64,000 nucleotides of DNA from Amaranthus tricolor (GCF_026212465.1 NC_080047.1:40525422-40589421); one strand, 5' to 3'. Positions 47,125-60,000 are shown, counted from the stretch's first letter. Notes: a model not told the origin generated them from the sequence alone. Program-made: numbers and translations.

Positions 47125-47230
47125 TGTAAGTAGATATTAAAAATAATTTAAGTAAGAATTTAAGATATTGTGAGTAGGTATTAAAGATACAATAAGTAGA
47201 CATTAAGAATAATATAAGTAGATATTAAGT
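47125..47230. repeat. Minisatellite array A (about 20-bp unit)
   Basis: Repeats of the form GTAAGTAGATATTAAGAATA, four to five diverged units. The same unit is found at 47660-47860 and 56205-56450. Confidence 0.8.
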
Positions 47231-47659
47231 TTTAATGATTGAGCTTGAAAAACGTCTCTTAAAAAAACAATCTCTCAAAACACTAGACGATTATAGTAAT
47301 AATAAGTACACAACATAACCCAATGACTTCAAAAATGAATTGGAAAACGAAATAACATAATTATACTCCTAGGGAGTATATTTGTATTTTGTAGTCAGAG
47401 GAGGACTGAGAGGAGGAGCGGATTATGCATCCCATTTTCCAAATTATTTTTTTCCCACTAGTCACTACCACTATCAGACAGGAAGGAGTGCACTAATAAT
47501 AATAGTACTTTTATAATATTCATTTTCACTCTAAAGTTATCCTGAAGGTAAATAGGAATTAAGAAAAATAAATTTTTTAAGATATTAAATATATTATTTT
47601 ATTAAAAAATAAATTTGATAGAGAAAAAATAAGTATTAATGAGAAACATATAGTGACCA

Positions 47660-47860
47660 TAAGTAGGCATTATATATATTTTTTAATTGGGCCATTTCTA
47701 ATTTGGCCGATCCATTATATATTTTTTAAAATATTATAAATAGGCATTAAAAATAATGTAAGTAGATAGTTAAAATATTGAAAATAGACATTAAGAATAC
47801 AGTAAATAAACATTAAATATAATGTAAATAGACATTAAGAATAGAATAAGTAGACATTAC
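47660..47860. repeat. Minisatellite array B (about 20-bp unit)
   Basis: Repeats such as ATAAATAGGCATTAAAAATA and GTAAATAGACATTAAGAATA, six or more units with some interruptions. Confidence 0.8.
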
Positions 47861-48125
47861 TTTTTAATAAACTGAGTTTAAAATATATTTTTCAAATAGA
47901 CAATCTTTAAAGATACTTAGCTGGTTTAAGAAATGGAAAGAGTAATTAGGATGACAGGATTACTCCATTATTTAATTAATATCTGGTTGACAGTTCATAG
48001 AAAGTAACGGCTATATTCATGCCTGCCTGATTGAGTTCCAACAGCAAAACACCACTGATACTCTGTACATCCAGAATCCTTCTCCCCCACTTCATTACCT
48101 CAACGGTTCCTTTCAGCCTTTCCGA

Positions 48126-48132
48126 TATAAAT
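48126..48132 (+). promoter_or_regulatory. Putative TATA box of the 48.2-kb gene
   Basis: TATAAAT 51 bp before the chosen ATG; this would imply a short 5' leader of roughly 20-30 bases. Confidence 0.5.
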
Positions 48133-48182
48133 TACCTTCTGCCTAATTCATTCATTTCTAATTTCACCTCTAAAAATTAATA

Positions 48183-50089
48183 ATGGAACCAAACCCTAAT
48201 AATCTTCGGACTAGTACTCCTACAGTTACTCAGCATGTCACAAAGGCATCCTCCGACCAACTCCTCCGTAAGTTCGCCGATTCTGAAGACGAAGACGAAT
48301 ACTCCCCGCCGTCCTCGGCTCGAAGGTCCCGTTCGGTCCGAGGTGGTCGGTCTCGTACAAGTCTCAACAAAAAGAGGAAACTTATTATTACAATCACGAA
48401 TAATAATAATTATAATGATGATGAAGAAGAGCAGGTGCAGAGTTTAAGAATGGTAGAAAGGAATTCACTTCTTCCTCAGTATTATACAAGGAATCATTGT
48501 TCTAATTCGAATTCCGCTTCTGCTTTTTTGCGTAAGCATCTTCCTATAACTCGTTCTCATCATCGTCATCGTAAATCTGCAAGGCATTTTGGTACCAATT
48601 CTACTTTTCTTTCTGCACTTGATAAGGTACATACTATTCCCTCCTATTCATTGTTATTATGTCATTTGTATTAATATTGGAGTGTTCGCAAAGGGCTCAT
48701 GATTGGTAACTAATAGCTTATTTAAAAACAACTTACTGATAACAATAAGTTGCATCAACAAGCTAATTTAGCAAATACTAGTATTAATTGATTTGACCAT
48801 CAAACCCTCTATTTATATTAAAATAAATTAAAATTACACAATAAACTATATTGTTAACCACCTCTACTATTTATTGTTGAAGCTTAATTTATAAACATTA
48901 TTATTATTCGATTTATTTTTAAGCACTTTTTATCATTTAAAATATAAATTAATTGTGATATTGTCTAAGTCATCTTATTGTTAATTTTATTAATATTAAA
49001 TTATTATTCTTTCCTACTCACCATAATACATAGTTTCATTTAAGTTTTGACATTGTTTATCAATTAATCTTGACTTATTTTTTATTTTTAATTTTTAAGT
49101 TATAATTTAGTGAGTTTTAATCTTATTAAAAAAAAATATTTTGTTACAAAAATACTTGAGCTCTCATATTAATTAATATTAATATATGTATATAATACTC
49201 CTAATGTAGCAATTCAATTCATTGGTACAAGGAGTAAACTTTATTTTAAATAAATACTAGTTTATTATGCATGGATAAGTGTGAAAAGATGAATTTTGTA
49301 ACTAAAATTAAAATTAATGGTAGAAGTTGCAATATATTTTATGCGTTTTATAATACTTGCTACTGATAGTGGTAATTTTTCATATAATATATCATACTCA
49401 ATTGTAAGTATTAGGAAACAGATGAAGTATTAGCTTTTTACCATGTTCTCATGTACTAATGAAGTGGAAAAAATTATAAATAACGATTAACCAAAATAAT
49501 TTGCAAATCACTATACAAGTGCAACATTAAATAAAATTGGAGGAGAGAAAAAGTATTATTGAAATATCCTAAGTACTCTCTTAGAGTACTACCTAAACTA
49601 CACTAAATTATAAATTATATATCAAATTTCTTAATAAAATCAAAAAAATATTAAATATCCTAAGTATAATATGTAATAGTACCTTCGATTTTTTGTTTTT
49701 ATAATTCTAATTTTTGAGAACCCCATTCGACATTTGTTCAAAATTTTAAAAAGTTATCAATGAAACAACTTTAAAATGGTCTAATTAAAATTAAATCTGC
49801 TCTTCAAAAAACTTTAAATTTTTATGAAAGAAAAATGGAACCAGATCTCTACTCCTATTAGTTTTTTTTTTTTTTTTTTATATATTTATTTATTTATTTT
49901 TAATTTTTATATATATATATTTTTTAAATCTACTATTAGTTCATACTTGAGTACTTAGACTAACTAGTGTACATACTCTTAATATATTGGGCAATGCAGA
50001 CATGGACTAAAGCTGTTAGAGGGGCAACCAAAATTTTTATGGAGAAGCATTATAGCCGTCATCGAATTTTGATTGATGATATTGTTTAG
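48183..50089 (+). CDS. Small basic protein of unknown function, 2 exons, 177 aa
   Basis: Exons 48183-48626 and 50000-50089, donor AAG|GTACAT and acceptor TGCAG, phase 0, stop TAG. I do not recognise the family. Seen directly: an N-terminal SDQLLRKFADSEDEDEYSP acidic patch, Arg/Ser-rich RRSRSVRGGRSRTS followed by KKRK (likely nuclear signal), an Asn run, a His/Arg-rich HRHRKSARHF block, and a short C-terminal exon reading TWTKAVRGATKIFMEKHY. The C-terminal exon has the look of a conserved domain: amphipathic, no low complexity, beginning straight after ALDK. A TATA box lies upstream. The 1.37-kb intron contains a MITE. The exon join is inferred from phase and splice signals; an alternative is readthrough of exon 1 to a stop at 48672 (163 aa). 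Nuclear location is likely. Confidence 0.72.
48674..48830. mobile_element. MITE fragment in intron of the 48.2-kb gene
   Basis: It begins GGAGTGTT and contains AAGCTAATTTAGCAAATAC and TTGATTTGACCATCAAACCC; the reverse complement of the element at 5204-5485 matches in order. Confidence 0.6.
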
Positions 50090-51395
50090 TTCTATGTATG
50101 AAGAAGAGCATTCTGTAAAAATAACCAATTATATGTTAATTATTTATTTTATTAATTAATTATTATTTTTTATTTTTTTTTGTTGTTATCCACTATCTTA
50201 TTGTATTTGAAGTTAAAAACCATGTAATAATATGAAATTACATTTTATATACTTGATGTCATGCAAATTGATTTTATGAAATCTCTATTTAGATGACGTT
50301 CGACTACGCAATAGTCTTGAATAGTTTTATAAACTTAGCCATCCCCTATTTTAGCGTATATTAATTTAAAAATAGCAAATATTTTTAATAATTGTATTTG
50401 ACAAGTGAAAAAATATATATTATTTTTATATATTTTAAGGTTGATAAGACTTCTTATGTCTAAAGTTGAAAATAATTAGAATGTTTGGTAAATGAATTTT
50501 GAGTTGGTTTTTTTTTGGTTAACTTTGACTTTTTTGTTTTTTGAATTGATTAAAATCCAAAAAAAATATATTTGGGCTTAAAAGTTTGTTTTTGAGCCAA
50601 ACAGAATTAACTAATTTGATTGGATTTTTCATTGGTTTTTAGTTTGTTGATCCATTGTTAAAAAAATTATCTAGCATGATTGTTTAGACAAAATTTTTTT
50701 AGTCCGCATAGTGATTTTGAATTTTTAATTTTTCTAAATAGTAGACAAAAAGTTAAGTTATTTATTAAAATAACTCATCTCGAACAAATTTTGAAAAATG
50801 TGCCCATAAGGGTGATCGCAACTTTTCTTTTATGAAAAAAGTTTTTTATAGTAATATCTAATAATAATAATAATAATGTAAATTTAACAAAAATCTGAAC
50901 CTTTATTCAACAAATAAAAAATACTACTCACCACTAAAATTTTTCTATCAAAAAATAAGTACTTATGGACTGTTGTCGAGATTCTAACATATTTTCTCTG
51001 TTTCATTATACTTGTTATTGACATGATATTTTTCCACACTACTTACGAATACTTCCTTAGTTTCATATTATTTGCTACATTACAAGATAATGCACTGTTC
51101 ATTCGATATTCATCACCTTTAGTTAGTGATTAATTTTTAATAAATAGTTCGCTCTTTTTAATTCATTTCAATGCAAAAATTATTAATATTAAATTTTTAT
51201 AATTTTCATATTATATATGATTACAAATATTAAAATTTAAATTAACATATTAAAGTGCGTAAAAAATAAAATGATAATCCCCACGAAAGAACAGTACCCC
51301 ATACGGCATACTCTTCCTTTACCAAATACCAACATCTCTGTCCACAGTACTGATTGCCCTTTTCCTTCCACTCCAAAACTTTACTCCTCTTTCCA
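50090..51395. other. Intergenic, RDR2 promoter side
   Basis: AT-rich. A Stowaway-like left end CTTCCTTAGTTTC starts at about 51053 and its body runs to about 51235, ending about 160 bp from the RDR2 start codon. No clear TATA box was assigned. Confidence 0.5.
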
Positions 51396-54300
51396 ATGGC
51401 GATAGACTTTCCCAAAGTGGAGAGACCCACCGTGAAGGTGTCAAACATTGCCCTAACAGTAACCGCACAAGACCTTCTGGATTTTATCGAATCCAAAATC
51501 GGTAAGGATACAATCTTCGCTGTTGAAATCTTCACTGAGAAGACTAATTGGAAGTCTAAGGGTCAAGGTAGGGTTCAATTTGAAACCCTAGATGCTAAAT
51601 ACAAAGCAACCCAATTTTCTCTTAAAAATGATCTTTTCTTTAGGGGTTCTTACCTTTCACTCTCTAATTCTCATGATGATATTGTGGTTAGACCCATTGA
51701 ACCCAAATTTAGGACTACCAATGTTGATTTGTATGTGGGTTTTCTTGATAAAGAGAATAAAATGTTTGTAATAGAAACTTTTGAGAAAGTTAAGTTCTGG
51801 GTTATGCCTGATAGGCGTGTAATTGAGATTTATGTTGATTATGATGCTAAATTTTATAAGTTGGTTCTTCAATTTGATGATATATTTGAGGGTTTTGGCT
51901 GTCACTTTGATCCTCATTTTGAAGTTCCTGGCATTCTTCTTAAGGTATATTTTAACTTCTCTTCTCTTGTGTTTACTGCCCAATTGATTTATTGGTTGTT
52001 TTGGGTAAAGAAGAATCAATCTTTTAATGAGGGTTTTGATGAAAATTTCCAAAGTCATTTTGCATGCATAAAACACCTCATGGTTGATGCATAAGTAATT
52101 AGAATAATTAATGGATTACTATTCAACTTCTTGCTCCCTTCGATTGCGACCTCTTCGTGATGAGGGTAATTCTGTCTTGAACGGGATTTGTTGGGATGAT
52201 GATGATGGTGATCTATTCAACTTCTGATCAGTTCCAGTCAATTTAGTTTTGTTTCATTTTCTTCACCTCATTTTATTTGTTGATAGTCATGTGACTTAGT
52301 ACAAGTGCTCGTGAATTCACCGAGTATTTATTTATAATAGGAAAAATTATCCTCAATAATCCCTATTCTTAATAGGAAAACTTTTTATACCATAATACAA
52401 ACTTTTAATTAATCATGAATAATATCAACTAAAGTTTGTGTTATTATAGGGAAAAAACCCTTAATTCGGTGTTATTCATGTTTAATTAAAAGCTAGTATT
52501 ATTGTAGGGAAATTAACAAAAGTGGTATTGTTCACTAACTTTTCCTTCTTAATAATCGAACCTTTTGATATATTTGCTGACATCACTCTTGCCGCATTTT
52601 AACTTACTACTATAGATACCTACTAGCCATTACACTCACTTTTTACTCCTTGACCAGGAGTGCTGTCAGCAAAAAATATACAAATATTGGATTATTTAGA
52701 AATATACAAATATTGGATTATTTAGAAATAATCAATAGAGTGGATTATTCACAACAGATAGACAATAAGCGAAATTTATTCAGCACAATTTTCCCTTTAT
52801 AATAATCTAAGGATCATTTTTTTGCTTACTTCCTGTTTTTGTAATTTTTATGTTTGGTTAATGCCATTCCCTTAGTGATCTTAATTGTACCTCTTTTGGG
52901 GACATGTTTCTATGTTTTACTGCAGCTCAAGTATGCACCAAAGATATACCAAAAGGTTTCAGGGTCTAATTTGCATAAAAGGTTTACTGCTGACCGCTAT
53001 CATATCTGCAAGGAAGAAGTTGAGTTTCATTGGATCCGTTCTACCGATTTTTCAAAGAAACATTCGATTGGACTATCTTCTGCATTTTGTTGGGAAATTG
53101 ATGGGAAATCAATGGGTCTAGATTTTTCTTCCACCATTCCTTTCTATAAGAAAACTTTGGAAAATTGCATCGAATTAGAGGAATACGATGAATATTCTTC
53201 CGTCTTAGGTCTCGTTCCACTTGTTAATTGTGACGACATTTTGTGCTTGGATTATGAACTTCTTTTCCAAATCAACTCCCTTGTCCACACCCTAAAAATA
53301 AGTCTCGCTTCTGTGACTACCGAGCTTGTTAATTTTCTCCATACTTTGAGCTTAGACACTGCTCATTTTGTCCTTCAAAAGCTGCATAGGTTGAGTTCCA
53401 CATGTTACGAGCCACTTTCGTTTATTAAGGCTCAGGTACAGGCTCTAGGTAATGCACGTAATCGTAGTCTATCAACTCAAAGACTCCCGAAGAACGATAG
53501 AATAATGAAATGTCATAGGGCTCTAGTCACCCCGACAAAAATATGCCTCTTAGGTCCCGAACTGGAGGCTTCAAACTATGTTGTCAAGAACTTTTCAGCC
53601 TATGCGTCGAATTTCATGAGAGTAACTTTTGTAGATGAGGACTGGGGTAGGTTATGGCCGAAGGATGTGTCGACCAAAACTGATGAAGGCATATTCTCAA
53701 AGCCGTTAAGAACAAATATATATCACCGGATATTGTCTATTCTTCGTGATGGGGTTGTGATCGGTAATAAAAGATTTGAGTTCCTGGCTTTTTCAGCGAG
53801 CCAACTCCGGTCAAATTCTGTGTGGATGTTTGCTTCCAATGATAAAGTGACGGCAAATGATATACGCGAATGGATGGGTAGTTTCAACAAGATCCGTAGT
53901 GTTTCAAAATGTGCAGCTCGGATGGGCCAATTATTCAGTGCATCTTGGCAGACCTTGGTTGTTCCTGTGCAGGATGTGGAAGTGATTCCTGATATTGAAA
54001 CCAATTCAGATGGAATTGACTATTGCTTCTCCGATGGTATTGGGAAGATCTCCCTTTCGTTTGCTCGACAAGTTGCGCAAAAGATTGGTGAAGAGTCCAC
54101 TCCCTCAGCGTTTCAGATTCGGTATGGTGGTTATAAAGGTGTAGTAGCTGTAGACCGGAATTCCTTCCGGAAGCTATCTCTACGTAGTAGCATGCTCAAG
54201 TTCGAATCTAAAAATAGAATGCTTAATGTCACCAAGTGTTGTAGGTCCCAACCATGTTACTTAAATAGAGAGATTGTTACTCTTTTAACCACTTTGGACG

Positions 54301-55912
54301 TTGAGGACGAGAATCTTGAAGCTTTGTTGCAGGATCACATCCGTCTTCTTGGTAGTATGTTGTCAAGTAAGGATGCCGCTTTGGCGGTGTTAGAGAGCAC
54401 CAGTATGGGTCAAACTAAAACTCTCGCTAAAATGATGCGTCATGGTTATGAACCAAACGCAGACCCGTATCTCTTGATGATGCTACAAGCATACCTCGAA
54501 AGCCAATTGTCCGAGTTGAGAGCTCGGTGCCGCATTTATGTTCCAAAAGGTCGGGTTTTGCTTGGATGCTTAGATGAGACAGGCTTGTTAAATTATGGCC
54601 AGGTGTTCGTCCGTATTACCTTGAGGAAGACCGAACTCGAAAATATGGATTTGCGGGTCTTTCACAAGGTGGACGAGAAAACTGCAATAGTTACAGGGAA
54701 GGTCGTTGTCACCAAGAATCCTTGCTTGCACCCAGGCGATGTCAGAGTTCTCGAGGCTGTCTATGAAGTTGTACTAGAGGAGAAGGGACTAATCGACTGC
54801 CTGATCTTCCCGCAGAAAGGAGAAAGGTAATTAGACTTATTAAATTATCAAATGTGTCGATTAGAAATCTGCTTCGTATTTTATACCCGTTAACATACTC
54901 TTGTAGGCCTCATCCAAACGAATGTTCTGGAGGTGACTTAGACGGTGATTTATATTTTATAAGCTGGGACGAAAAGCTCATACCACCTAAAACTGTAGCA
55001 CCGATGGACTACACTGCATGTAAGCCTCGGATTATGGACCATGACGTATCTCTTGAGGTCCGTCCAAATCAAGCACAAATATCTGTCTATTTGTCTCACT
55101 AAATCTTCACCCTCGGAATATTTTGAACTCTTTCCGACTGTTACATTTTGCAGGAGATTCAACGGTTCTTTGTCGATTACATGATCAGTGATTCGTTGGG
55201 AGCTATCTCAAATGCACACTTGATCCTTGCAGATCGTGAACCGGAAAAAGCCCTGAGTCCTAAATGTGTGCGCTTGGCCAACCTGCACTCAATGGCTGTC
55301 GACTTTGCAAAAACCGGTGCTCCGGCCGAGATGCCTAATATTCTGAAACCAAAAGAGTATCCTGATTTCATGGAGAGGTGGGATAAACCCACATACATAT
55401 CCGAAGGGGTTTTAGGCAAGCTTTACCGTTCCACTGTAGCTGCAACTATTCCCAAATCAGAAATTATTTGGTCGGAGGAAACTGCTCGAGCTGTTTACGA
55501 CTCTGAACTAGAAGAACCCGGGTTTGAGACCTTCATTGATGCTGCTAAAAACTGCAAGGAGATGTACATAGATAAAATGAAGGCGTTGATGATGTTCTAT
55601 GAAGCGAGTAGTGAGTATGAGATACTCTCGGGTAACCTAAGATCAAAGTCTAAGATTTTGCAGCGAGATAACAGGAGGTATCGAGAGGTGACAGATCGGA
55701 TATTGGAATCGGTAAAATGTTTACAAAGAGAAGTGAAAGGATGGTTTGAGAGTAGCTGCAAAGTACAAGAGCGTAAAATGATGGCTTCGGCATGGTACCA
55801 TGTTACTTACCACCCGTCTCATTGCCATGACAGCGAGAACTGCCTTGGTTTCCCTTGGATTTTGAGCGATGTTCTGCTTTCGATAAAAGGTGCTAACCGA
55901 AATGAATCTTGA
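51396..55912 (+). CDS. RDR2: RNA-dependent RNA polymerase 2, 4 exons, 1119 aa
   Basis: Exons 51396-51944, 52926-54826, 54907-55057 and 55154-55912, all GT-AG and in frame to TGA. RDR2 converts Pol IV transcripts to double-stranded RNA that DCL3 cuts to 24-nt siRNAs for RNA-directed DNA methylation in the nucleus. The N-terminus (VKVSNIALTVTAQDLLDFIE) is the RRM-like domain typical of RDR2 rather than RDR1 or RDR6. The catalytic core shows CAARMGQLFSAS, DYCFSDGIGKIS, FQIRYGGYKGV, RSSMLKFES, KNPCLHPGD, and the metal-binding DLDGD at 827-831 in exon 3. The C-terminal FVDYMISDSLG, HADRE-like and GAPAEMP segments also fit. Length is near the 1133 aa of the Arabidopsis protein. An in-frame ATG at 51354 would add 14 residues; I prefer MAIDFPKVERP by comparison with the family. 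A polyadenylation signal lies 196 bases after the stop. No frame damage was seen. Confidence 0.97.
52677..52728. repeat. Perfect 25-bp tandem duplication in RDR2 intron 1
   Basis: TATACAAATATTGGATTATT plus TAGAA occurs twice back to back. Confidence 0.85.
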
Positions 55913-56107
55913 ATGCTTTCGGTATCTAATAATCAAAGCCATATGCCTTCTGTAGCTTAGGCTTACTGGTGCTTTGAAGTATGGTTAGCTGCACAAAATG
56001 TTAAGGTCTTAATCTCTATGTTGAACACCTAACTGAACTACTTGTGTTGGTGATTAGTTGTGTGACTATGTATTAGTACTCCTATAATAATAGTATGTGA
56101 ATGTGAT

Positions 56108-56113
56108 AATAAA
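56108..56113 (+). terminator. Polyadenylation signal, RDR2
   Basis: AATAAA 196 bases downstream of the RDR2 stop codon. Confidence 0.55.
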
Positions 56114-56204
56114 GATTTTAAACAAATTCTTGTGGTTAGTGTGTGATGTTAATCTCTAATTGGGCAGGCCTATAAAGGAAGATGTAGAATAAGTTATTCG
56201 ATGT

Positions 56205-56450
56205 GCATTAAGGATAAAGTAGACATTTAAAATATTATAAGTGTTGCACGCTTATTCGGTGGGTCTTAAGAATATTTTAAGTAGGCATTAAGGATACGGT
56301 AAGTATGCATTAAGGATGATGTAAGTAGGCATTAAGGATACTATAAGTAGATATTTAAGAATGCTATAAGTAGCCATTAAAGATATTATAAGTAGACATT
56401 AAGAATATGGTAAGTAGGCATTAAGGATGATGTAAGTAGACATAACTTTA
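56205..56450. repeat. Minisatellite array C (about 20-bp unit)
   Basis: Ten or so units of the type GTAAGTAGGCATTAAGGATA, with A/G variants, between RDR2 and the fibrillin gene. It is followed by GAGACATTGC and AGACGG sequences like the ends of the local foldback elements. Confidence 0.88.
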
Positions 56451-56973
56451 ATGGGGGCAAAGCCAAAGAGACATTGCTCAGAAAGACGGTTTTTTCAGGA
56501 GATCGATCGAAAAATTTTTAATCTTATTTTTTGACAATTATGTTTCTTTTTTGTTCTTCCAATATTTTCTTTTAGATTCCAATACAAACTTATAAATCAA
56601 ATATCTTCAATTTTGTGTATGTGAAAATCATAAAAAAAGTTGGTATTTACCCGCATAAAAAATTGAAAAAAGAAAATTAAATGCAAAAATATACTTCATC
56701 TTTCTTAAATACTTATTATCTCTAGTTATCATTCAAGCTTATTTTACAAATTACGGATAATGTGTGTACTAAATAAATATAATCAAGGGGGATTTTGTTT
56801 GAATCAATTAACTATATACTTTAATAATATTAAGCTTAAAATTTAAAATTATGAATAATTAAACAAGCTGAGCCTGTTAGAAACGACCGGTTTCTTCTTC
56901 TCTTTTCTCCACCTAAGACCTAACTACTCTCGTCCTCAAACCAAAAAATCACAAATAATAATAATAATAATAA

Positions 56974-56982
56974 TATAAATAG
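56974..56982 (+). promoter_or_regulatory. Putative TATA box of the fibrillin gene
   Basis: TATAAATAG 81 bp before the ATG, just after an (AAT)n run. Confidence 0.6.
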
Positions 56983-57062
56983 GGTTTTAAAAGTTATTCA
57001 TTATTATTGTCTGATTCTGTTCAATCACATTCCCACTCAAATCTCACTCTCTTCCACAAACA

Positions 57063-60000
57063 ATGGCGTCTTCTTCTCTGGCTCAAACCTCGTTTCTCCC
57101 CTTCCATGGCTTCCGCACTTCCGATTCTTCCTCTTCCTACTACTCTCTTCTTTCTTGCTCTGCTTTCCGTGAAACCTGCGCCACAAGATTTAATCGAACT
57201 GGTTTGAAGCACAAATGTAAAAACGGTGCCCAAATTTGTCGAGCAATGGTTCAAGAGACTGTTCAAGGACCTTCTGCTGCTTATGCTAGAGAAATGGAAC
57301 GCCTTTCTGCTAAGGAGTCTCTCTTACTTGCTGTTAGTATACTCTTTCTTTTCTTCGCGTTATTCTTCATTCTGAATTTGCTGGATTATCATATTTTTGT
57401 GAAGTTTTAGAAATCATATTTCTGTAGATTTTGTTAAATGACCTGTAGTGTTGTAAATTATATTGATGCATTTGCACGCTCACTGCAATATCAATATTGG
57501 TTGTCTTCATTAGAGATTCATGAATCCTTGTGGTTTGGTACCAGAGGATTTATTACTGGAACTCTTTGAGCGTTCTTTGTGTGGATTTTAGAATTCCATA
57601 GGTTCTAGCATGCTTCGTCTTGAACCTTGTAAATATCACAGTGAACTATGTAATATCGGAATGGCTTCTACGATATCTTGATGTGTCAATGATATGTGAA
57701 GATGACCGTGTGCTAAATGGACAGCTGACCTATATGCTGATGTAGACTCTTAAATTCAACATCAACATTGAGTGGCATTTTGAGCTTCGTGCAAAAATGT
57801 GGTTTATCGCTGATCACATAACAGTCACAGTGACGCATTTGTCGTACAGCCAAATATTGGTCAAAAGACTCAATACTATGAGTTTTCCTTGAACCTTCAC
57901 AGAGATTGCGGCTCCTTATGATTTGAAGGAGTAGTATCTTGGTAGTCCATGTAAAAATGTGATGCAATAGTGGAAGTGTGCAACCAGACTTTCGTAATAA
58001 AATTCTTATTTTGAACCCGAATTAGAATTCAAGATTAAAATAGACAATAATTGAAGATTGTAAGTTTCTACAACTACTAATAGATAATTATTGTGATTCT
58101 AGGATTGACTAATTGTATCCATGGCTAGATTGACTACTACATTTGGGGTCTCAACATGAATGAAAGTCCTACGATTAGTGATACGGATGACATCCTTATC
58201 TACTTAGCTGATTTTGATCATTTAATACCCTTCAGAATATAGGATCTTAACATACTTTTTACAAATTATCTTTGTCTTTTGTAGCAATTAGACTTAAATG
58301 TACAAACTCTATAGTCTATACACATTGTTTAGCATCATTTTGTTAGTTATGTTGAGGCTACTATATTTGAAGCCTCAACATGAATAAAAGTCCTACGATT
58401 AATGATCCGGATGACATCCTTATCTACTTAGCTGATTTTGATCATTTAATACCCTTCAGAATATAGAATCTTACAATACTTTTTTACTAATTATCTTTGT
58501 CTTTTGTAGCAATTAGACTTAAATTTACAAACTCTACACATTGGTTAGCATCATTTTGTTAGCTATGGTGAAGTTCAAAGATGTCGTGGCTAGGGGTGAA
58601 AGGCCACTAGTGTGACACAACGAACTTTTAACTAGATGATTCGAGGTAGAGTCATGGCTTGGGTGTACACACTCAGTTTTTTTTTGAAGATCATGTGTTC
58701 ATCACATGTAAAATCATCCAATGAATTTAAGAAATCCTACTGTTCTATTGCTTCAAAGAAAATTCAATTATGTTCAAAAGGTTAATGATAAAAAAAAATT
58801 AGGAAGTCAGAGTTGGTGGCCTTTATTCAACTCAAAGAACCATAGGATTCTGAAGTTTGTGTTACTCTTTTAGTAGCCCTGCTTGCAAACAAGTGCTTGA
58901 GCAGAGATGCAATGACTATGTAATGTGATAATTAGAGTGTGCACAATACCACAAAAGATCCTATCTTTTATGTGTGATCTTGGGCGTAGGATCCTCTCTA
59001 GTTGGTCTCACTACCAGAATGCACTTAGAAATTAAATGGATGAATACAACGTGAATTCTAGGACCTGAGCGAGGGGTAGAAGAATATTTCTGAGGTTTTA
59101 TGTAGACATGGCTTAGGACCTGTAATCTAGGTTTTACTAGTACTCTTTGACTGAATGCTGCGATTCTGAGCTTCTCAAAGTATGTACTGGGCACTAGCTA
59201 TCTTCATGCTTAGTGTTTTGTGTTATTTGTTGCGTCACAAGAATATGCATGCATTTAAATTACAGATCGAGTATGTAACCATATCATTTTTGTTATTTGG
59301 CCTTGCATTCAACTCCGTAAAATTTTTTGTTTGGACAGGTTCCATCGTTGACCCAATTAACCAAATAATTCATGTCCTCAATTTATTATCTGAATATGAC
59401 TTCCATGTATCCTGATAGCCTCTTATACTTATGCAGCTTAAAGATGCTGGAGGCTTTGAGGCTTTAGTGACAGGAAAGGTCACAGAGTTGCAACGAATAG
59501 ATGTGATGGAGAGGGTAACAGCTCTTGAACGTCTAACTCCAACACCTAGACCCACAACGTAGGTGGTAAATTTAATGGTTTATCTACTTATCTCATGTTC
59601 GAGCAAAAGATTTATTTGTCCTTTTCAGCTTTCCAGGTCGCCGTATTTAGAAGGCAGATGGAATTTTGAGTGGCTTGGATCTGGTACTCCAGCTGCCGCT
59701 CAGTTTTTTTTGGAGTACGTATTTTCTGTTTGCGTCTCTTTTTATGCTTCAAACATCACAGCATTACGAGAACTGGTTATGGTTTTACACAAGAAATGGT
59801 TTCATTGGATGATACACTAATCTAGTGGGTGGCACCTTTATCTTTCCAGGAGATTCCCCACCACATTGGCAAACCTTTACAAAATGGATGTATGGATAAA
59901 GGATAGTTATTCAAAGGTCACTGCAAATTTCAGATTATTGAACTCGGTAATGCCTTCTTTATGACCTCTAGTCCATTCTCTGCTTTTCTATTGATATTTT

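Larger units (their letters stand above)
45553..48125. other. AT-rich intergenic repeats, no gene
   Basis: It contains a long stretch of ATATGACTAATA-like low-complexity sequence (45600-46020), a third MITE copy, a Stowaway-like left end (46692) and two minisatellite arrays listed separately. No coding signal was seen. Confidence 0.6.

Noticed and set aside
47125..47860. CRISPR-like regular repeats
   Set aside because: Repeats are diverged, adjacent units without unique spacers; they are minisatellites.
51354..52094. 246-codon frame as a stand-alone protein
   Set aside because: It is RDR2 exon 1 read through its donor at 51945 into the intron.
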